Assembly: GCA_964017045.1 (NCBI GenBank)
Contig: OZ024809.1
Span: 620,001 to 684,000, forward strand
DNA length: 64,000 nt
Reading direction: 5' to 3'
From: Omphiscola glabra
Lineage: Eukaryota > Mollusca > Gastropoda > Lymnaeidae
Under the pieces are notes generated by a model. It ran no database searches and had not been told where the DNA came from. It was given only the letters and a program-made list of their open reading frames with translations. A program made the translations under genes and the position numbers. Below are positions 1 to 11,395 of the stretch, in pieces; the stretch's first letter is position 1, and every line of letters starts with the position of its first letter.

Positions 1-420
1 AAATACAAAGCACATAGCAACAGCTAAATACAAAGCACATAGCAACAGATAAATACAAAGCACATAGCAACAGATAAATACAAAGCACATAGCAACAGAT
101 AAATACAAAGCACATAGCAACAGATAAATACAAAGCACATAGCAACAGATAAATACAAAGCACATAGCAACAGATAAATACAAAGCACATAGCAACAGAT
201 AAATACAAAGCACATAGCAACAGATAAATACAAAGCACATATCAACAGATAAATACAAAGCACATAGCAACAGATAAATACAAAGCACATAGCAACAGAT
301 AAATACAAAGCACATAGCAACAGATAAATACAAAGCACATAGCAACAGATAAATACAAAGCACATAACAGTTAAATACAAAGCACATAGCAACAGCTAAA
401 TACAAAGCACATAGCAACAG
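1..420. repeat. Minisatellite, 25-bp unit, about 17 copies
   Basis: Near-perfect head-to-tail copies of a 25-bp unit beginning AAATACAAAGCACATAGCAA. One copy reads CATATCAAC instead of CATAGCAAC, and one near 366 is shortened. The array starts at or before the window edge. Because 25 is not a multiple of 3, one stop-free minus-strand frame is an artefact of the repeat. Confidence 0.97.
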
Positions 421-429
421 CCCCAGACC

Positions 430-462
430 TAAAATGCAACCATTGAACAGATCATTAACACC
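430..462 (+). repeat. 33-bp motif, copy A of an exact pair
   Basis: This 33-bp segment, beginning TAAAATGCAACCATTGAACA, is identical to 1969-2001. It lies just after the 25-bp array and directly before a C/T homopolymer tract (463-483). Confidence 0.9.
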
Positions 463-497
463 GCCCCCCCCCCCCTTTTTTTCCCCTTGACAAACAG

Positions 498-656
498 GAA
501 AAACTGATTTGTTGCGTTGGGGCAGAAAAGTTGAAAGAATGGCGAAGAGTCTATGTGTTAAGTTTCAGCTCGATAGGATGACGGGAAATGGGTTAATTAC
601 CTAGGCTACTATTTTTTCCACACAGAAACAGACAAAATCGAAGTTGACATAAATGA
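498..656 (+). mobile_element. Dispersed repeat fragment, copy A
   Basis: It aligns over about 160 bp with 58866-59050 in the same orientation. Shared blocks include AAAAACTGAT, TTGAAAGAATG, GAGTCTATGT, TTTCAGCT, TGACGGGAA and a CACAC-rich tail ending in ATAAA-GAT. Divergence is moderate, with small indels, as for two old copies of one family. No coding capacity or terminal repeats are seen. I recall a similar block being common in gastropod sequences, but this was not searched. Confidence 0.75.
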
Positions 657-1586
657 TCTGTCACAGATATAATTACATGGGAGATAAGTAACATGGGAAT
701 TATTACTTACGTAATATAGAGTACTGGGATTTAATGGAAAAACTGGCCTATGAGAGGAGATCAAGGGAAATAAGAAATGGTGACAGTTGATTAACGATAT
801 TTATGTAAGAAGATTTGGTCATAGTGTGATAACATTTATCAAGTAAAGTAGTTGCCAAAGGATTTTACCGAGAAGCTGCATTCCAAGTGTTTTGGGATTC
901 AGTTTGTTCGGCATGAGTGTTTGCTGGTATTTCAAGTCTTAACTACTATTATTATTGTGATCGTCACCGTGTGTAAATAAAGTATTAGTCACTATCATTT
1001 GAACCACTTAGCCCCTGTTATAATATTTATAATTAGATTGTGGTTGTGACAGGATCTAAAATATAATAAGCTTAAATATTTTATTATTGTTTTATTTACT
1101 TCCAACAAACTGATTTGATTGTAAAATGCTTTGTGTAATTTTACATTAAGACGATGGACGAGGAAGGTGTTGCAGGGTGAGGGAGGTTAATGGTGGCTGT
1201 CACAACTGATCGTGGCTGTCGCAGCTGATGGTGGCTGTCAAAACTGATGGGGATGGGATTATCTAGACTCGATTCTGTTGAACATCAAAATCTCCCCTAG
1301 TCAATGGCATGCAGACACAAATCTCAACTAGTCATTCGTTTTTTGGTGCGTTAACTTCGATCCCAGAATGCTGTGTTCAAAATACTACTTTTAAAGATAT
1401 AGGTTATATATATGTTTCTTTAATATATAACTAAAGTACCTTTCAGTGTGCGCATAAAGAGAAAAAGACTCGTGTTAGTGTGGACTGCTTGAAATATGTT
1501 GTATAAAACATGATGACGGTCTTTGGGTCTCCGATATCGCCAAACAAAACAATATTGTGAAATGTAAGGAACAAAGAGGCAATACA
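657..1586. other. Inter-array sequence, no gene seen
   Basis: AT-rich single-copy-looking DNA. The only structure found is three imperfect copies of a 19-bp unit (GTGGCTGTC..AACTGATG) at about 1190-1247. No long frame with protein-like composition and no exon-like segment with splice sites stands out. Confidence 0.5.
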
Positions 1587-1818
1587 AAAGGAGGGACTGG
1601 TGTGGCTAAAGGAGGGGCTGGTGTGGCTAAAGGAGGGGCTGGTGTGGCTAAAGGAGGGACTGGTGTGGCTAAAGGAGGGACTGGTGTGGCTAAAGGAGTG
1701 AAAGGAGTACCTAAAGGAGGGACTGGTGTGGCTGAAGGAGGGACTGGTGTGGCTGAAGGAGGGACTGGTGTGGCGGAAGGAGGGACTGGTGTGGCTAAAT
1801 GAGGGACTGGTGTGGCTG
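1587..1818. repeat. Minisatellite, 21-bp unit, about 11 copies
   Basis: The unit begins AAAGGAGGGACTGGTGTGGC. One unit is altered (GTGAAAGGAGTACCT). An ATG at 1557 opens an 81-residue frame through it, reading GGTGVAK seven-residue repeats. Nothing else supports translation. Confidence 0.95.
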
Positions 1819-1829
1819 ACGTTGTGTTA

Positions 1830-2215
1830 GCAAGACATCCAGACAGTAGGACATAAAGTTAGCGAGACAGCCAGACAGTAGGACATAAAGTTAGCGAGAC
1901 AGCCAGACAGTAGGACATAATGTAAGCCAGACAGCCAGACTGTAGGACATAAAGTTAGCGAGACAGCTTAAAATGCAACCATTGAACAGATCATTAACAC
2001 CTTGGACAGTAGGACATAAAGTTAACGAGACAGCCAGACAGTAGGACACAATGTTAGCGAGACAGCCAGACTGTAGGACTTAAATTTAGCGAGACAGCCA
2101 GACAGTAGGACATAAAGTTAGCGAGACAGCCAGACAGTAGGACATAGTGTTGGCGAGACAGCCAGACAGTAGGACATAGTGTTGGCGAGACAGCCAGAAA
2201 GTACGACATAGTTTT
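1830..2215. repeat. Minisatellite, 32-bp unit, about 11 copies
   Basis: The unit begins CAGCCAGACAGTAGGACATA and ends in TTAGCGAGA. It is fairly diverged. One copy is interrupted by the 33-bp motif at 1969-2001. Confidence 0.93.
1969..2001 (+). repeat. 33-bp motif, copy B, inside a 32-bp array
   Basis: Exact copy of 430-462. It sits between GACAGCT and TTGGACAGTAGG, replacing a few bases of a 32-bp minisatellite unit, so it was inserted or copied in after that array formed. No target-site duplication is evident. Confidence 0.9.
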
Positions 2216-3315
2216 ACATACACAATAATTTGTGTAAAGTCGGCAGCCGATCGGACAGTGATTTATTGGTTAAACACTTATTTAAAGAGTTAAAAAAGTA
2301 AGGGGGGGGGGTCATTAAATAAAAAAATATAAACATACATATTTTTCAAAGACTGGTACAGATAAATCTGATTCATCGATTTTACATTGATTACAATTTT
2401 CAAGGAATGGATCAAGTTCTTTACGCGAGGTTCTACTGTATGAGAAACCAGATTGTTGTTTTTGCCCAAGCTCTAATTGGAATCAGTGAATCGCCTTGAT
2501 TATCTCAGACTCTCTTTCCCTATGTTTTCTCTTCCCTCTGGTCGAGCCACGCCAGACCACACGTGGCGCCCGTCCAGCGACCCTGAGAGACAAGATGGTC
2601 ACTCTGTCCCTCCACCCCCCCCAGTCCTCGCAGTAAAAGACGGTCACTTAACGCGAGTCACGCGAAAATATTACTTTCGGGCTACAACGCCAGAAAAATC
2701 TGGCCGCTGACGTCTCGGTTGACTAATGGATTGCGGAATCTTTAAGAGTTGCCTGATTGCATTGCTTTCAGGGGGGAATTCAATCATTCTACGTTTGTTA
2801 CCTCCCCTGCCCCGGGTCTTTGCCCTGTTCTTCCCTGCTGGTTTCCTCCGTCCCTCTCTCTCCATGTGACCAATCTCAATTGGTACCGTCATCGGACTCT
2901 GCTGGCCGGAAGTTCCACAATGCAACAGACTTTGATTTCTTCCTTCCTCTGGCGTGACCAAAAATGTCGTGAGAAGAAACAAACTTTGACAGACCAGCTC
3001 CCTCCGCCCCATCCCTTCCTTAAACGGGTTTCTTCCGCATGTGCTATAGTAACGTTAGATAATCCAGGTTTTTCTAAACCAGGAGGGGGGGGTGTCTGCA
3101 GCCCCCCTTGGGTTACGGGAGGCAGTGTCAGGGACGGCGGGGAGACCCAGAAAATCAGTTGCATTGGCATTAAAATTTGCATTTTTTATCGTAGGGTTTC
3201 GGAAAATGTTTTGTTATGGGGAGGGGGTTCGATAAATAATTGGAAATCAAGATGGGTTGCGCTGCGCCAAAAGTTAATTCATAGTTTTAGCTGGTAAATT
3301 ATTTAAATAATGTTT
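2216..3315. other. Unique region with GC-rich stretch, no gene assigned
   Basis: A poly-G tract lies at about 2302-2311. From about 2500 to 3150 the DNA is richer in GC and CpG than its surroundings. Frames of 182 residues (2749-3297, plus) and 113 residues (2671-3012, minus) overlap there. Neither shows a domain I recognise, and both are proline- and serine-rich in the way expected of GC-rich non-coding DNA. It could be a promoter-type region or an old transposon relic. Confidence 0.4.
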
Positions 3316-3950
3316 TAAACCTTCCCATTGGGTGCCATCTTTGGGTACTATGATTGTATGCCATCCTTTGGTGCCATCTTTGGGTACTATGATTGTATGC
3401 CATCCTTTGGTGCCATCATTGGGTACTATGATTGTGTGCCATCCTTTGGTGTCATCATTGGGTACTATGATTGTGTGCCATTCTTTGGTGCCATCATTGG
3501 GTACTATGATTGTGTGCCATCCTTTGGTGCCATCATTGGGTACTATGATTGTGTGCCATCCTTTGGTGTCATCATTGGGTACTATGATTGTGTGCCATTC
3601 TTTGGTGCCATCATTGGGTACTATGATTGTGTGCCATCATTTGGTGCCATCATTGGGTACTATGATTGTGTGCCATCCTTTGGTGCCATCATTGGGTACT
3701 ATGATTGTGTGCCATCCTTTGGTGCCATCATTGGGTACTATGATTGTGTGCCATCATTTATGCCATCATTCGGTACTATGATTGTGTGCCATCAGTTGGT
3801 GCCATCAATGGGTGCCATCAATGGGTGCCATCATTGGGTCTCATCATTGGATGCCATCACTCAGTGCCATCATTGTGTGCCATCAAATAGTACCATCATT
3901 GTGTGCCATCATATAGTACCATCATTGCCATCATATAGCACGCTCATTGC
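3316..3950. repeat. Minisatellite, 39-bp unit, with degenerate tail
   Basis: About 12 copies of a 39-bp unit built on TGCCATCATTGGGTACTATG fill 3325-3800, then decay into shorter GTGCCATCATTG-type subunits up to about 3950. Units with TTCTTTGG and GTCATC recur every three copies (117 bp), a small higher-order pattern. The 13-residue reading GAIIGYYDCVPSF is a consequence of the unit length. Confidence 0.95.
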
Positions 3951-4208
3951 CATCTCTGATGCACCTCGATTAGCCTGAACGTTAATACGACGGAACACAA
4001 GTTAAACATAATTACTTGGTGGTATCGATCCCGTCCGTCTCGCTTAGAACTTGAGCCACTCGTACCCCGGGTTGAAGTCGATCTTCACATATTTAAGTAG
4101 TCATACTCGTAAATCATCGAAACGGGTATCGATCTCTTGATACTTGAAATGGGAGATATTATCACCTGATACCTCAAGAAGTACACGATTCTTTCTTGTC
4201 TGTCCGTC

Positions 4209-4790
4209 TAGCCTTCAAATCATATATTCTTATAGTGTTCAAATCACATATCCTTATGGCCTTCAAATCACATGTTATTATGGTGTTCAAATCACATATT
4301 CTTATGGTGTTCAAATCACATATTCTTATGGTGTTCAAATCTCATATTCTTATGGAGTTCAAATCTCATATTCTTATGGTGTTTTAATCACATATTCTTA
4401 TGGTGTTCAAATCTCATATTCTTATGGTGTTCAAATCTCATATTCTTATGGTGTTCAAATCTCATATTCTTATGGAGTTCAAATCTCATATTCTAATGAA
4501 GTTCAAATCTCATATTCTTATGGTGTTCAAATCTCATATTCTTATGGAGTTAAAATCTCATATTCTTATGGTGTTCAAATCTCATATTCTTATGGTGTTC
4601 AAATCACATATTCTTATGGTGTTCAAATCACATATTCTTATGGTGTTCAAATCACATATTCTTATGGTGTTCAATCACATATTATTATGGTGTTCAAATC
4701 ACATATTCTTATGGTGTTCAAATCACATATTATTATGGTGTTCAAATCACATATCCTTATTGTGTTGAATCACATATCCTTATGGGGTTA
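4209..4790. repeat. Minisatellite, 24-bp unit, about 24 copies
   Basis: The unit begins TCTTATGGTGTTCAAATCAC. Two subtypes, AAATCACAT and AAATCTCAT, are clustered rather than mixed. A one-base deletion near 4672 breaks the reading frame, arguing against coding. Confidence 0.96.
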
Positions 4791-4936
4791 AAATGCCCCC
4801 CACACACACGACATATTCTTAAAATCACATATACTTTTGGAGTTCAGTCACATAATACACTTCAGGTGTTCCAATCACATACATTTCCGTAACCCTGATG
4901 CTTTTCATCCATAATATCATATGGGTCAGCTCTTTG

Positions 4937-5105
4937 TTACTTTGCACACCATATGCCATCCCATTGTTTCTTTGAACACCAAATGCCATCCCATTGTCTC
5001 TTTGCACACCATATGCCATCCCATTGTCTCTTTGCACACCATATGCCATCCCATTGTTTCTTTGCACACCAAATGTAATCCACATTGTTTCTTTGTACAT
5101 GTTTT
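4937..5105. repeat. Minisatellite, 30-bp unit, about 5-6 copies
   Basis: The unit is built on ACACCATATGCCATCCCATT followed by GTTTCTTTGC or GTCTCTTTGC, and degenerates at the right end. Confidence 0.9.
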
Positions 5106-5231
5106 GTCGATTCATTGTTTTTGTGTACATTTCATGGTTGATATTTGTTTGAGAAATCTTGTGACAGAATCGTCTTATAGTATTAAAAAAAAAAAAAATT
5201 TGTGATCAGACCTCAAAAGTATGTCCATTGA

Positions 5232-5437
5232 AACGTGTTGACAATCCAGACATCCGATGTTTTCATTAGAAAAGTGTTGACAAGCCAGACATCCGATGTT
5301 TTCATTAGAAAAGTGTTGACAATCCAGACATCCGATGTTTTCATTAGAAAAGTGTTGACAATCCAGACATCCGATGTTTTCATTAGAAAAGTGTTGACAA
5401 TCCAGACATCCGCTGTTTTCATTAGAAAAGTGTTATC
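5232..5437. repeat. 39-bp minisatellite, left part
   Basis: About five copies of a unit containing GTTTTCATTAGAAAAGTGTT and CAGACATCCGATG. Most units read GTGTTGACAA. The last one (about 5406-5437) reads CCGCTG..GTGTTATCA, which is the type found in the array at 5820-6185. Confidence 0.95.
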
Positions 5438-5819
5438 AGTGGACTACGATGAGTCACTTCCTTGTTTTTTCACGTGATACGAGTATGCCTTCGGTAGCCT
5501 ATGCTACACATAACAACACATAACAACAGATAACAGCTGATCAGCCATTATCATTAATTTTAAAGCAAAATTTTTTTCTCCATCAGCGCTTCCCCAATGT
5601 TAATTAAACATTTTACTTTTCAAAATATTCTTGAGTACACGTGTTTTTTAAATGACATTCATAAATGTGACAATAATTATAATTCAGTTATGATTAAAGG
5701 AAGAAAGTTGTTTGAAGAAAAATCTGTGAGCGACTAGTGTGTTGCAGACAGTCTACCGGAAGTCTTACGCGTACTTACGCTTATCACGTGACAAAGCAAT
5801 CGACTCACGGTAGTCCATT
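5438..5819. mobile_element. Inverted-repeat element (MITE) splitting a 39-bp array
   Basis: The left end starts AGTGGACTACGATGAGTCAC. The reverse complement of the right end starts AATGGACTACCGTGAGTCGA. Similarity continues inward for about 75 bp through TCACGTGATA on both arms. The same minisatellite flanks both sides. The interior is AT-rich with no coding frame. No convincing target-site duplication is visible, so the superfamily is undetermined. Confidence 0.75.
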
Positions 5820-6185
5820 CAGACATCCGCTGTTTTCATTAGAAAAGTGTTATCAATTCAGACAGACGATGTTTTCATTAGAAAAGTGTTATCAATCCCG
5901 ACATCCGCTGTTTTCATTAGAAAAGTTTTATCAATCCAGACATCCGATGTTTTCATTAGAAAAGTGTTATCAATCCAGACATCCGATGTTTTCATTAGAA
6001 AAGTGTTATCAATCCAGACATCCGATGTTTTCATTAGAAAAGTGTTATCAATCCAGACATCCGATGTTTTCATTAGAAAAGTGTTATCAATCCAGACATC
6101 CGATGTTTTCATTAGAAAAGTGTTATCAATCCAGACATCCGATGTTTTCATTAGAAAAGTGCTATCAATTCAGACAGACGATCTC
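5820..6185. repeat. 39-bp minisatellite, right part
   Basis: About nine copies of the same unit as 5232-5437, here with the diagnostic GTGTTATCAA in place of GTGTTGACAA. Stop-free frames on both strands are by-products of a 39-bp (13-codon) unit. Confidence 0.96.
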
Positions 6186-6286
6186 CATTTGAAACTTTTT
6201 ATCAATTTATAATAAAATCGGATCATACGTCATAAATACTTTTCAGGTTGATAACAAATTTGAAGTTGAAAAATGATTATGTCCCA

Positions 6287-6572
6287 AGATGATACAGACA
6301 CAAGATGATACAGACACAAGATAATACAGACACAAGATGATACAGACACAAGATGATACAGACACAAGATGATACAGACACAAGATGATACAGACACAAG
6401 ATGATACAGACACAAGATGATACAGACACAAGATGATACAGACACAAGATGATACAGACACAAGATGATACAGACACAAGATGATACAGACACAAGATGA
6501 TACAGACACAAGATGATACAGACACAAGATGATACAGACACAAGATGATCCAGACACAAGATGATACAGATG
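6287..6572. repeat. Minisatellite, 16-bp unit, about 17 copies
   Basis: Nearly perfect repeats of AAGATGATACAGACAC, with one ATAATAC and one ATGATCC variant. All three minus frames are open because the unit has no stop in any minus frame. Confidence 0.97.
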
Positions 6573-6707
6573 TGTCAAACAAATAGCGACCTTGAAATGC
6601 CCATATTCCTCAGCTATCGTTATTCGTATTTTCTTATTTGGCGCTCAATACCGGAAACTCCGAGCAAATCCCGGTAATACCGCTCAATTGATGCTAGAAC
6701 AGTTAGA

Positions 6708-6935
6708 CGCCCCTGAAATCCTGTATAATAAGACGCCCCTGACATCCTGTATAACTTGAGGCCCCTGAATCCTGTATAATTTGAGGCACCCGACATCCTG
6801 TATAATTTGAAGCCTCAGTTATCATTTATAACTAAATGCCCCTGGCATCCTGTATAATTTGAGGCCCCTGACATCCTGTATAATTTGAGGCCCCTGACAT
6901 CCTGTATCATTCGAGGCCCCTCACATCCTGGAAAC
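6708..6935. repeat. Degenerate 26-bp minisatellite, about 8 copies
   Basis: The unit contains GAGGCCCCTGACATCCTGTA and TAATTT. It shows many substitutions and small indels, so it is older than most arrays here. Confidence 0.85.
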
Positions 6936-6971
6936 GATGACATCATCAGGACATCGCTACATGAGCTTCAA

Positions 6972-8860
6972 GGTGATGTCATCTTTCTTTCACCCAATCA
7001 ATTAGATGTCATCTTTCTTTCACCCAATCAATGAGATGTCATCTTTCTTTCACCCAATCAATGCGATGTCATCTTCATTTCACCCAATCAATGTGATGTC
7101 TTCTTTCTTTCACCCATCAATGTGATGTCATCTTTCATTCACCCAATCAATGTGATGTCATCTTTCTTTCACCCAATCAATGTGATGTCATCTTTCATTT
7201 ACCCAATCAATGAGCTGTCATCTTTCATTCACCCAATCAATGAGCTGTCAGCTTTCATTCACCCAATCAATGCGATGACATCTTTCTTTTCCGCCAATCC
7301 ATGCGATGTCATCTTTCATTCACCCAATCAATGTGATGTCATCTTTCTTTTCCGCCAATCCATGCGATGTCATCTTTCATTCACCCAATCAATGTGATGT
7401 CATCTTTCTTTCACCCAATCAATGTGATGTCATCTTTCATTTACCCAATCAATGAGCTGTCATCTTTCATTCACCCAATCAATGAGCTGTCAGCTTTCAT
7501 TCACCCAATCAATGCGATGACATCTTTCTTTTCCGCCAATCCATGCGATGTCATCTTTCATTCACCCAATCAATGTGATGTCATCTTTCTTTTCCGCCAA
7601 TCCATGCGATGTCATCTTTCATTCACCCAATCAATGAGCTGTCATCTTTCATTCACCCAATCCATGCGATGTCATCTTTCATTCACCCAATCAATGTGAT
7701 GTCATCTTACTTTCACCCAAACAATGAGCTGTCATCTTTCTTTCACCCAATCAATGAGCTGTCAGCTTTCATTCACCCAATCAATGTGATGTCATCTTTC
7801 TTTTCCGCCAATCCATACGATGTCATCTTTCATTCACCCAATCAATGAGCTGTCATCTTTCATTCACCCAATCAATGTGATGTCATCTTACTTTCACCCA
7901 AACAATGCGATGTCATCTTTCATTCACCCAGTCAATGAGCTGTCATCTTTCATTCACCCAATCAATGTGATGTCATCTTACTTTCACCCAATCAATGAGC
8001 TGTCATCTTTCATTCACCCAATCCATGCGATGTCATCTTTCATTCACCCAATCAATGTGATGTCATCTTTCTTTTCCGCCAATCCATGCGATGTCATCTT
8101 TCATTCACCCAATCAATGAGCTGTCATCTTTCTTTCCCCCAATCAATGAGCTGTCATCTTTCATTCACCCAATCCATGCGATGTCATCTTACTTTCACCC
8201 AAACAATGAGCTGTCATCTTTCTTTTCCGCCAATCCTTGCGATGTCATCTTTCATTCACCCAATCAATGAGCTGTCATCTTTCATTCACCCAATCCATGC
8301 GATGTCATCTTTCATTCACCCAATCAATGTGATGTCATCTTACTTTCACCCAAACAATGAGCTGTCATCTTTCTTTCACCCAATCAATGAGCTGTCATCT
8401 TTCTTTCCCCCAATCAATGCGATGTCATCTTTCATTCACCCAATCAATGAGCTGTCATCTTTCTTTCCCCCAATCAATGCGATGTCATCTTTCTTTCACC
8501 CAATCAATGAGCTGTCAGCTTTCATTCACCCAATCAATGCGATGTCATCTTTCTTTTCCGCCAATCCATGCGATGTCATCTTTCATTCACCCAATCAATG
8601 TGATGTCATCTTTCTTTTCCGCCAATCCATGCGATGTCATCTTTCATTCACCCAATCAATGAGCTGTCATCTTTCATTCACCCAATCCATGCGATGTCAT
8701 CTTTCATTCACCCAATCAATGTGATGTCATCTTACTTTCACCCAAACAATGAGCTGTCATCTTTCTTTCACCCAATCAATGCGATGTCATATTTCTTTCA
8801 CCCAATCAATGCGATGTCATCTTTCATTTCACCCGATAAATGCGATGTCAGCTTTCAAAT
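6972..8860. repeat. Minisatellite, 30-bp unit, about 62 copies, with higher-order repeats
   Basis: The unit starts GATGTCATCTTTCATTCACC and ends CAATCAATG. Subtypes are GAGCTGTCATC, TTCTTTTCCGCCAATCC and TTACTTTCACCCAAAC. They recur in ordered blocks; for example, the block near 7125-7310 repeats 242 bp downstream. Overlapping frames of 80-212 residues are repeat artefacts. Confidence 0.97.
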
Positions 8861-8907
8861 GATTACGTAAAAATTAAGTGTGTGCCGTCAAAATCTCGGT
8901 CAACTGT

Positions 8908-9056
8908 TGTATGTTAGCCCAGCATATGCTGTGTGATAGTCCAGCATATGTTGTATCTTAGTTCGGCATATGTTGCTTCTTATTTCAGCATATGTTGTAT
9001 CTTAGTCCAGCATATGTTGGATGTTAATCCAGCATATGTTGGATGTTAGTCCAGCG
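8908..9056. repeat. Minisatellite, about 22-bp unit, 6-7 copies
   Basis: Imperfect copies of TCCAGCATATGTTGTATCTT plus AG. Confidence 0.88.
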
Positions 9057-9095
9057 TAACCCATGTCTATTTTACCAATTCAATGCCCACCAAAG

Positions 9096-9275
9096 CCAGC
9101 ACCCCAAGCGCCCCTGGTGTGTGGTACTCGTGAGCCAAAGCCAACACCCCAAGCACCCCTGGTGGGTGGTACTCGTGAGCCAAAGTCAACACCCCAAGCG
9201 CCCCTGGTGGGTGGTACTCGTGAGCCAAAGCCAACACCCCAAGCACCCCTAATGGACGGGACTCGTGAGCCGTGG
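9096..9275. repeat. Minisatellite, 45-bp unit, 4 copies
   Basis: The unit starts ACCCCAAGCGCCCCTGGTGG and ends GAGCCAAAGCCAAC. It stays open in frames on both strands (15 codons per unit), with no sign of a gene around it. Confidence 0.93.
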
Positions 9276-9499
9276 ACGGCAACTCATCTAAGAGAAGGCA
9301 AACTCTGAATTCAAACCAGGAGCCATAATGATCAATAAATTGATCTTGGGACCCTAACTAAATATATAGAAAAACATAACGAAAAAAAGAAGAAAAATTC
9401 GTGTAGTATATTTATAGCCAAAACCACTTACACAATCTTTACAGCATGCACACTTGTGACAATCATACATGATGTATTAAATAAATCCTTCTATAACAT
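9276..9499. other. AT-rich spacer
   Basis: Low-complexity A-rich DNA; nothing recognisable. Confidence 0.4.
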
Positions 9500-9673
9500 C
9501 AACTAACTATAACATTAACTAACTATAACATTAAATAACTATAGGATTAAATAACTATAACATTAAATAACTATAACATTAACTAACTATAACATTAACT
9601 ATAACATAAAATAACTATAACATTAACTAAATATAACAATAACTATAACATTAACTAACTATAACACCAACTA
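9500..9673. repeat. Degenerate 16-bp AT-rich repeat
   Basis: Variants of TAACTATAACATTAAC with frequent small indels. Confidence 0.9.
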
Positions 9674-9944
9674 AAATCACACTCATGCATCGCACATTTT
9701 TACACATCTTACATGGGATTCCCACATATAACATATCCAAATATGTTTGATTTCATATAAAAATCTATGACATATCGCACATAAAAGTTATCCGACTGCC
9801 GTCTGAACTGTTTGGTTTGGTTCATTTTTCGACTTTACCGCCACGACTTAAACTTACTTACAGACCTGCATTAGATAACAGCCTCGGCGGGTAAACAGCA
9901 CATGTGTGTAACATGACGGAATCACCAACCAGAGCTCACGGTTC
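9674..9944. other. Spacer without recognisable features
   Basis: AT-rich DNA, slightly richer in GC after 9830. No frame, splice signal or terminal repeat was found. Confidence 0.4.
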
Positions 9945-10978
9945 GTCATAGTGTCCCTGCTTTATTGTCGTCATTTGTAGCTTGTATCTATGTTCATCAT
10001 AGTGTCCCTGCTTTATTGTCGTCATTTGTAGCTTGTATCTATGTTCATCATAGTGTCCCTGCTTTATTGTCGTCATTTGTAGCTTGTATCTATGTTCATC
10101 ATAGTGTCCCTGCTTTATTGTCGTCATTTGTAGCTTGTATCTATGTTCATCATAGTGTCCTTGCTTTATTGTCGTCAGTTGTAGCTTGTATCTATGTTCA
10201 TCATAGTGTCCCTGCTTTATTGTCGTCAGTTGTAGCTTGTATCTATGTTCGTCATAGTGTCCCTGCTTTATTGTCGTCATTTGTAGCTTGTATCTATGTT
10301 CATCATAGTGTCCCTGCTTTATTGTCGTCAGTTGTAGCTTGTATCTATGTTCATCATAGTGTCCCTGCTTTATTGTCGTCAGTTGTAGCTTGTATCTATG
10401 TTCGTCATAGTGTCCCTGCTTTATTGTCGTCATTTGTAGCTTGTATCTATGTTCATCATAGTATCCCTGCTTTATTGTCGTCAGTTGTAGCTTGTATCTA
10501 TGTTCATCATAGTGTCCCTGCTTTATTGTCGTCAGTTGTAGCTTGTATCTATGTTCATCATAGTGTCCCTGCTTTATTGTCGTCATTTGTAGCTTGTATC
10601 TATGTTCATCATAGTGTCCCTGCTTTATTGTCGTCATTTGTAGCTTGTATCTATGTTCATCATAGTGTCCCTGCTTTATTGTCGTCATTTGTAGCTTGTA
10701 TCTGTGTTCATCATAGTGTCCCTGCTTTATTGTCGTCAGTTGTAGCTTGTATCTATGTTCGTCATAGTGTCCCTGCTTTATTGTCGTCATTTGTAGCTTG
10801 TATCTATGTTCGTCATAGTGTCCCTGCTTTATTGTCGTCATTTGTAGCTTGTATCTATGTTCGTCATAGTGTCCCTGCTTTATTGTCGTCATTTGTAGCT
10901 TGTATCTATGTTCGTCATAGTGTCCCTGCTTTATTGTCGTCATTTGTAGCTTGTATCTATGTTCATCATTGTGTCCCT
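9945..10978. repeat. Minisatellite, 51-bp unit, about 20 copies
   Basis: The unit starts TCATAGTGTCCCTGCTTTAT, is 51 bp (17 codons) and shows no indels. It is open on the plus strand (387 residues, 9965-11128) and on the minus strand (335 residues, 9936-10943, 17-residue repeat MTTIKQGHYDEHRYKLQ). The minus frame is bounded by TAG just upstream of the array and by TGA at 9936-9938, so it has almost no non-repeat sequence, which argues against a gene. Confidence 0.97.
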
Positions 10979-10999
10979 GCTATGGTTGGCCATTGTATC

Positions 11000-11395
11000 A
11001 CGTATCGTAGGTATAGATCATCTCACAGCTCGTGGATTGGCATTATACCGCGCCTTATGGATTGCCGTTATATCACAGATAATGGGTTGTCATTATATCA
11101 CAGCTATTGGGTTGCCATTATATCATAGCTAATGGGTTGTCATTATATCACAGCTAATGGGTTGCCGTTATATCGCAGCTAATGGGTTGCCATTATACCA
11201 CAGCTAATGGGTTGTCATTATATCACAGCTAATGGGTTGCCGTTATATCACAGCTAATGGGTTGCCATTATATCACAGCTAATGGGTTGTCAATATATCA
11301 CAGCTAATGGGTTGTCATTATGTAAAAGCTGATGGATTGACAGTGTACCACGGCTGATGGGTTGACAGTGTATCATGGCTCATGGGTCGACATAG
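11000..11395. repeat. Minisatellite, 25-bp unit, about 15 copies
   Basis: The unit is CAGCTAATGGGTTGTCATTA plus TATCA, diverging at both ends (ACGGCTGATGG near 11350). It abuts the 51-bp array. Confidence 0.93.

Noticed and set aside
1..420. Telomeric or subtelomeric repeat
   Set aside because: The unit is unrelated to TTAGGG and no telomere-type hexamer array exists anywhere in the window.
2749..3297. 182-residue plus-strand frame
   Set aside because: Low-complexity proline, serine and glycine-rich stretches from C/G tracts, overlapping frames on the other strand, and no motif.
9965..11128. 387-residue plus frame in the 51-bp array
   Set aside because: Variants would alter amino acids at nearly every polymorphic site and the frame drifts into the neighbouring 25-bp array. 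No start context or splice sites.
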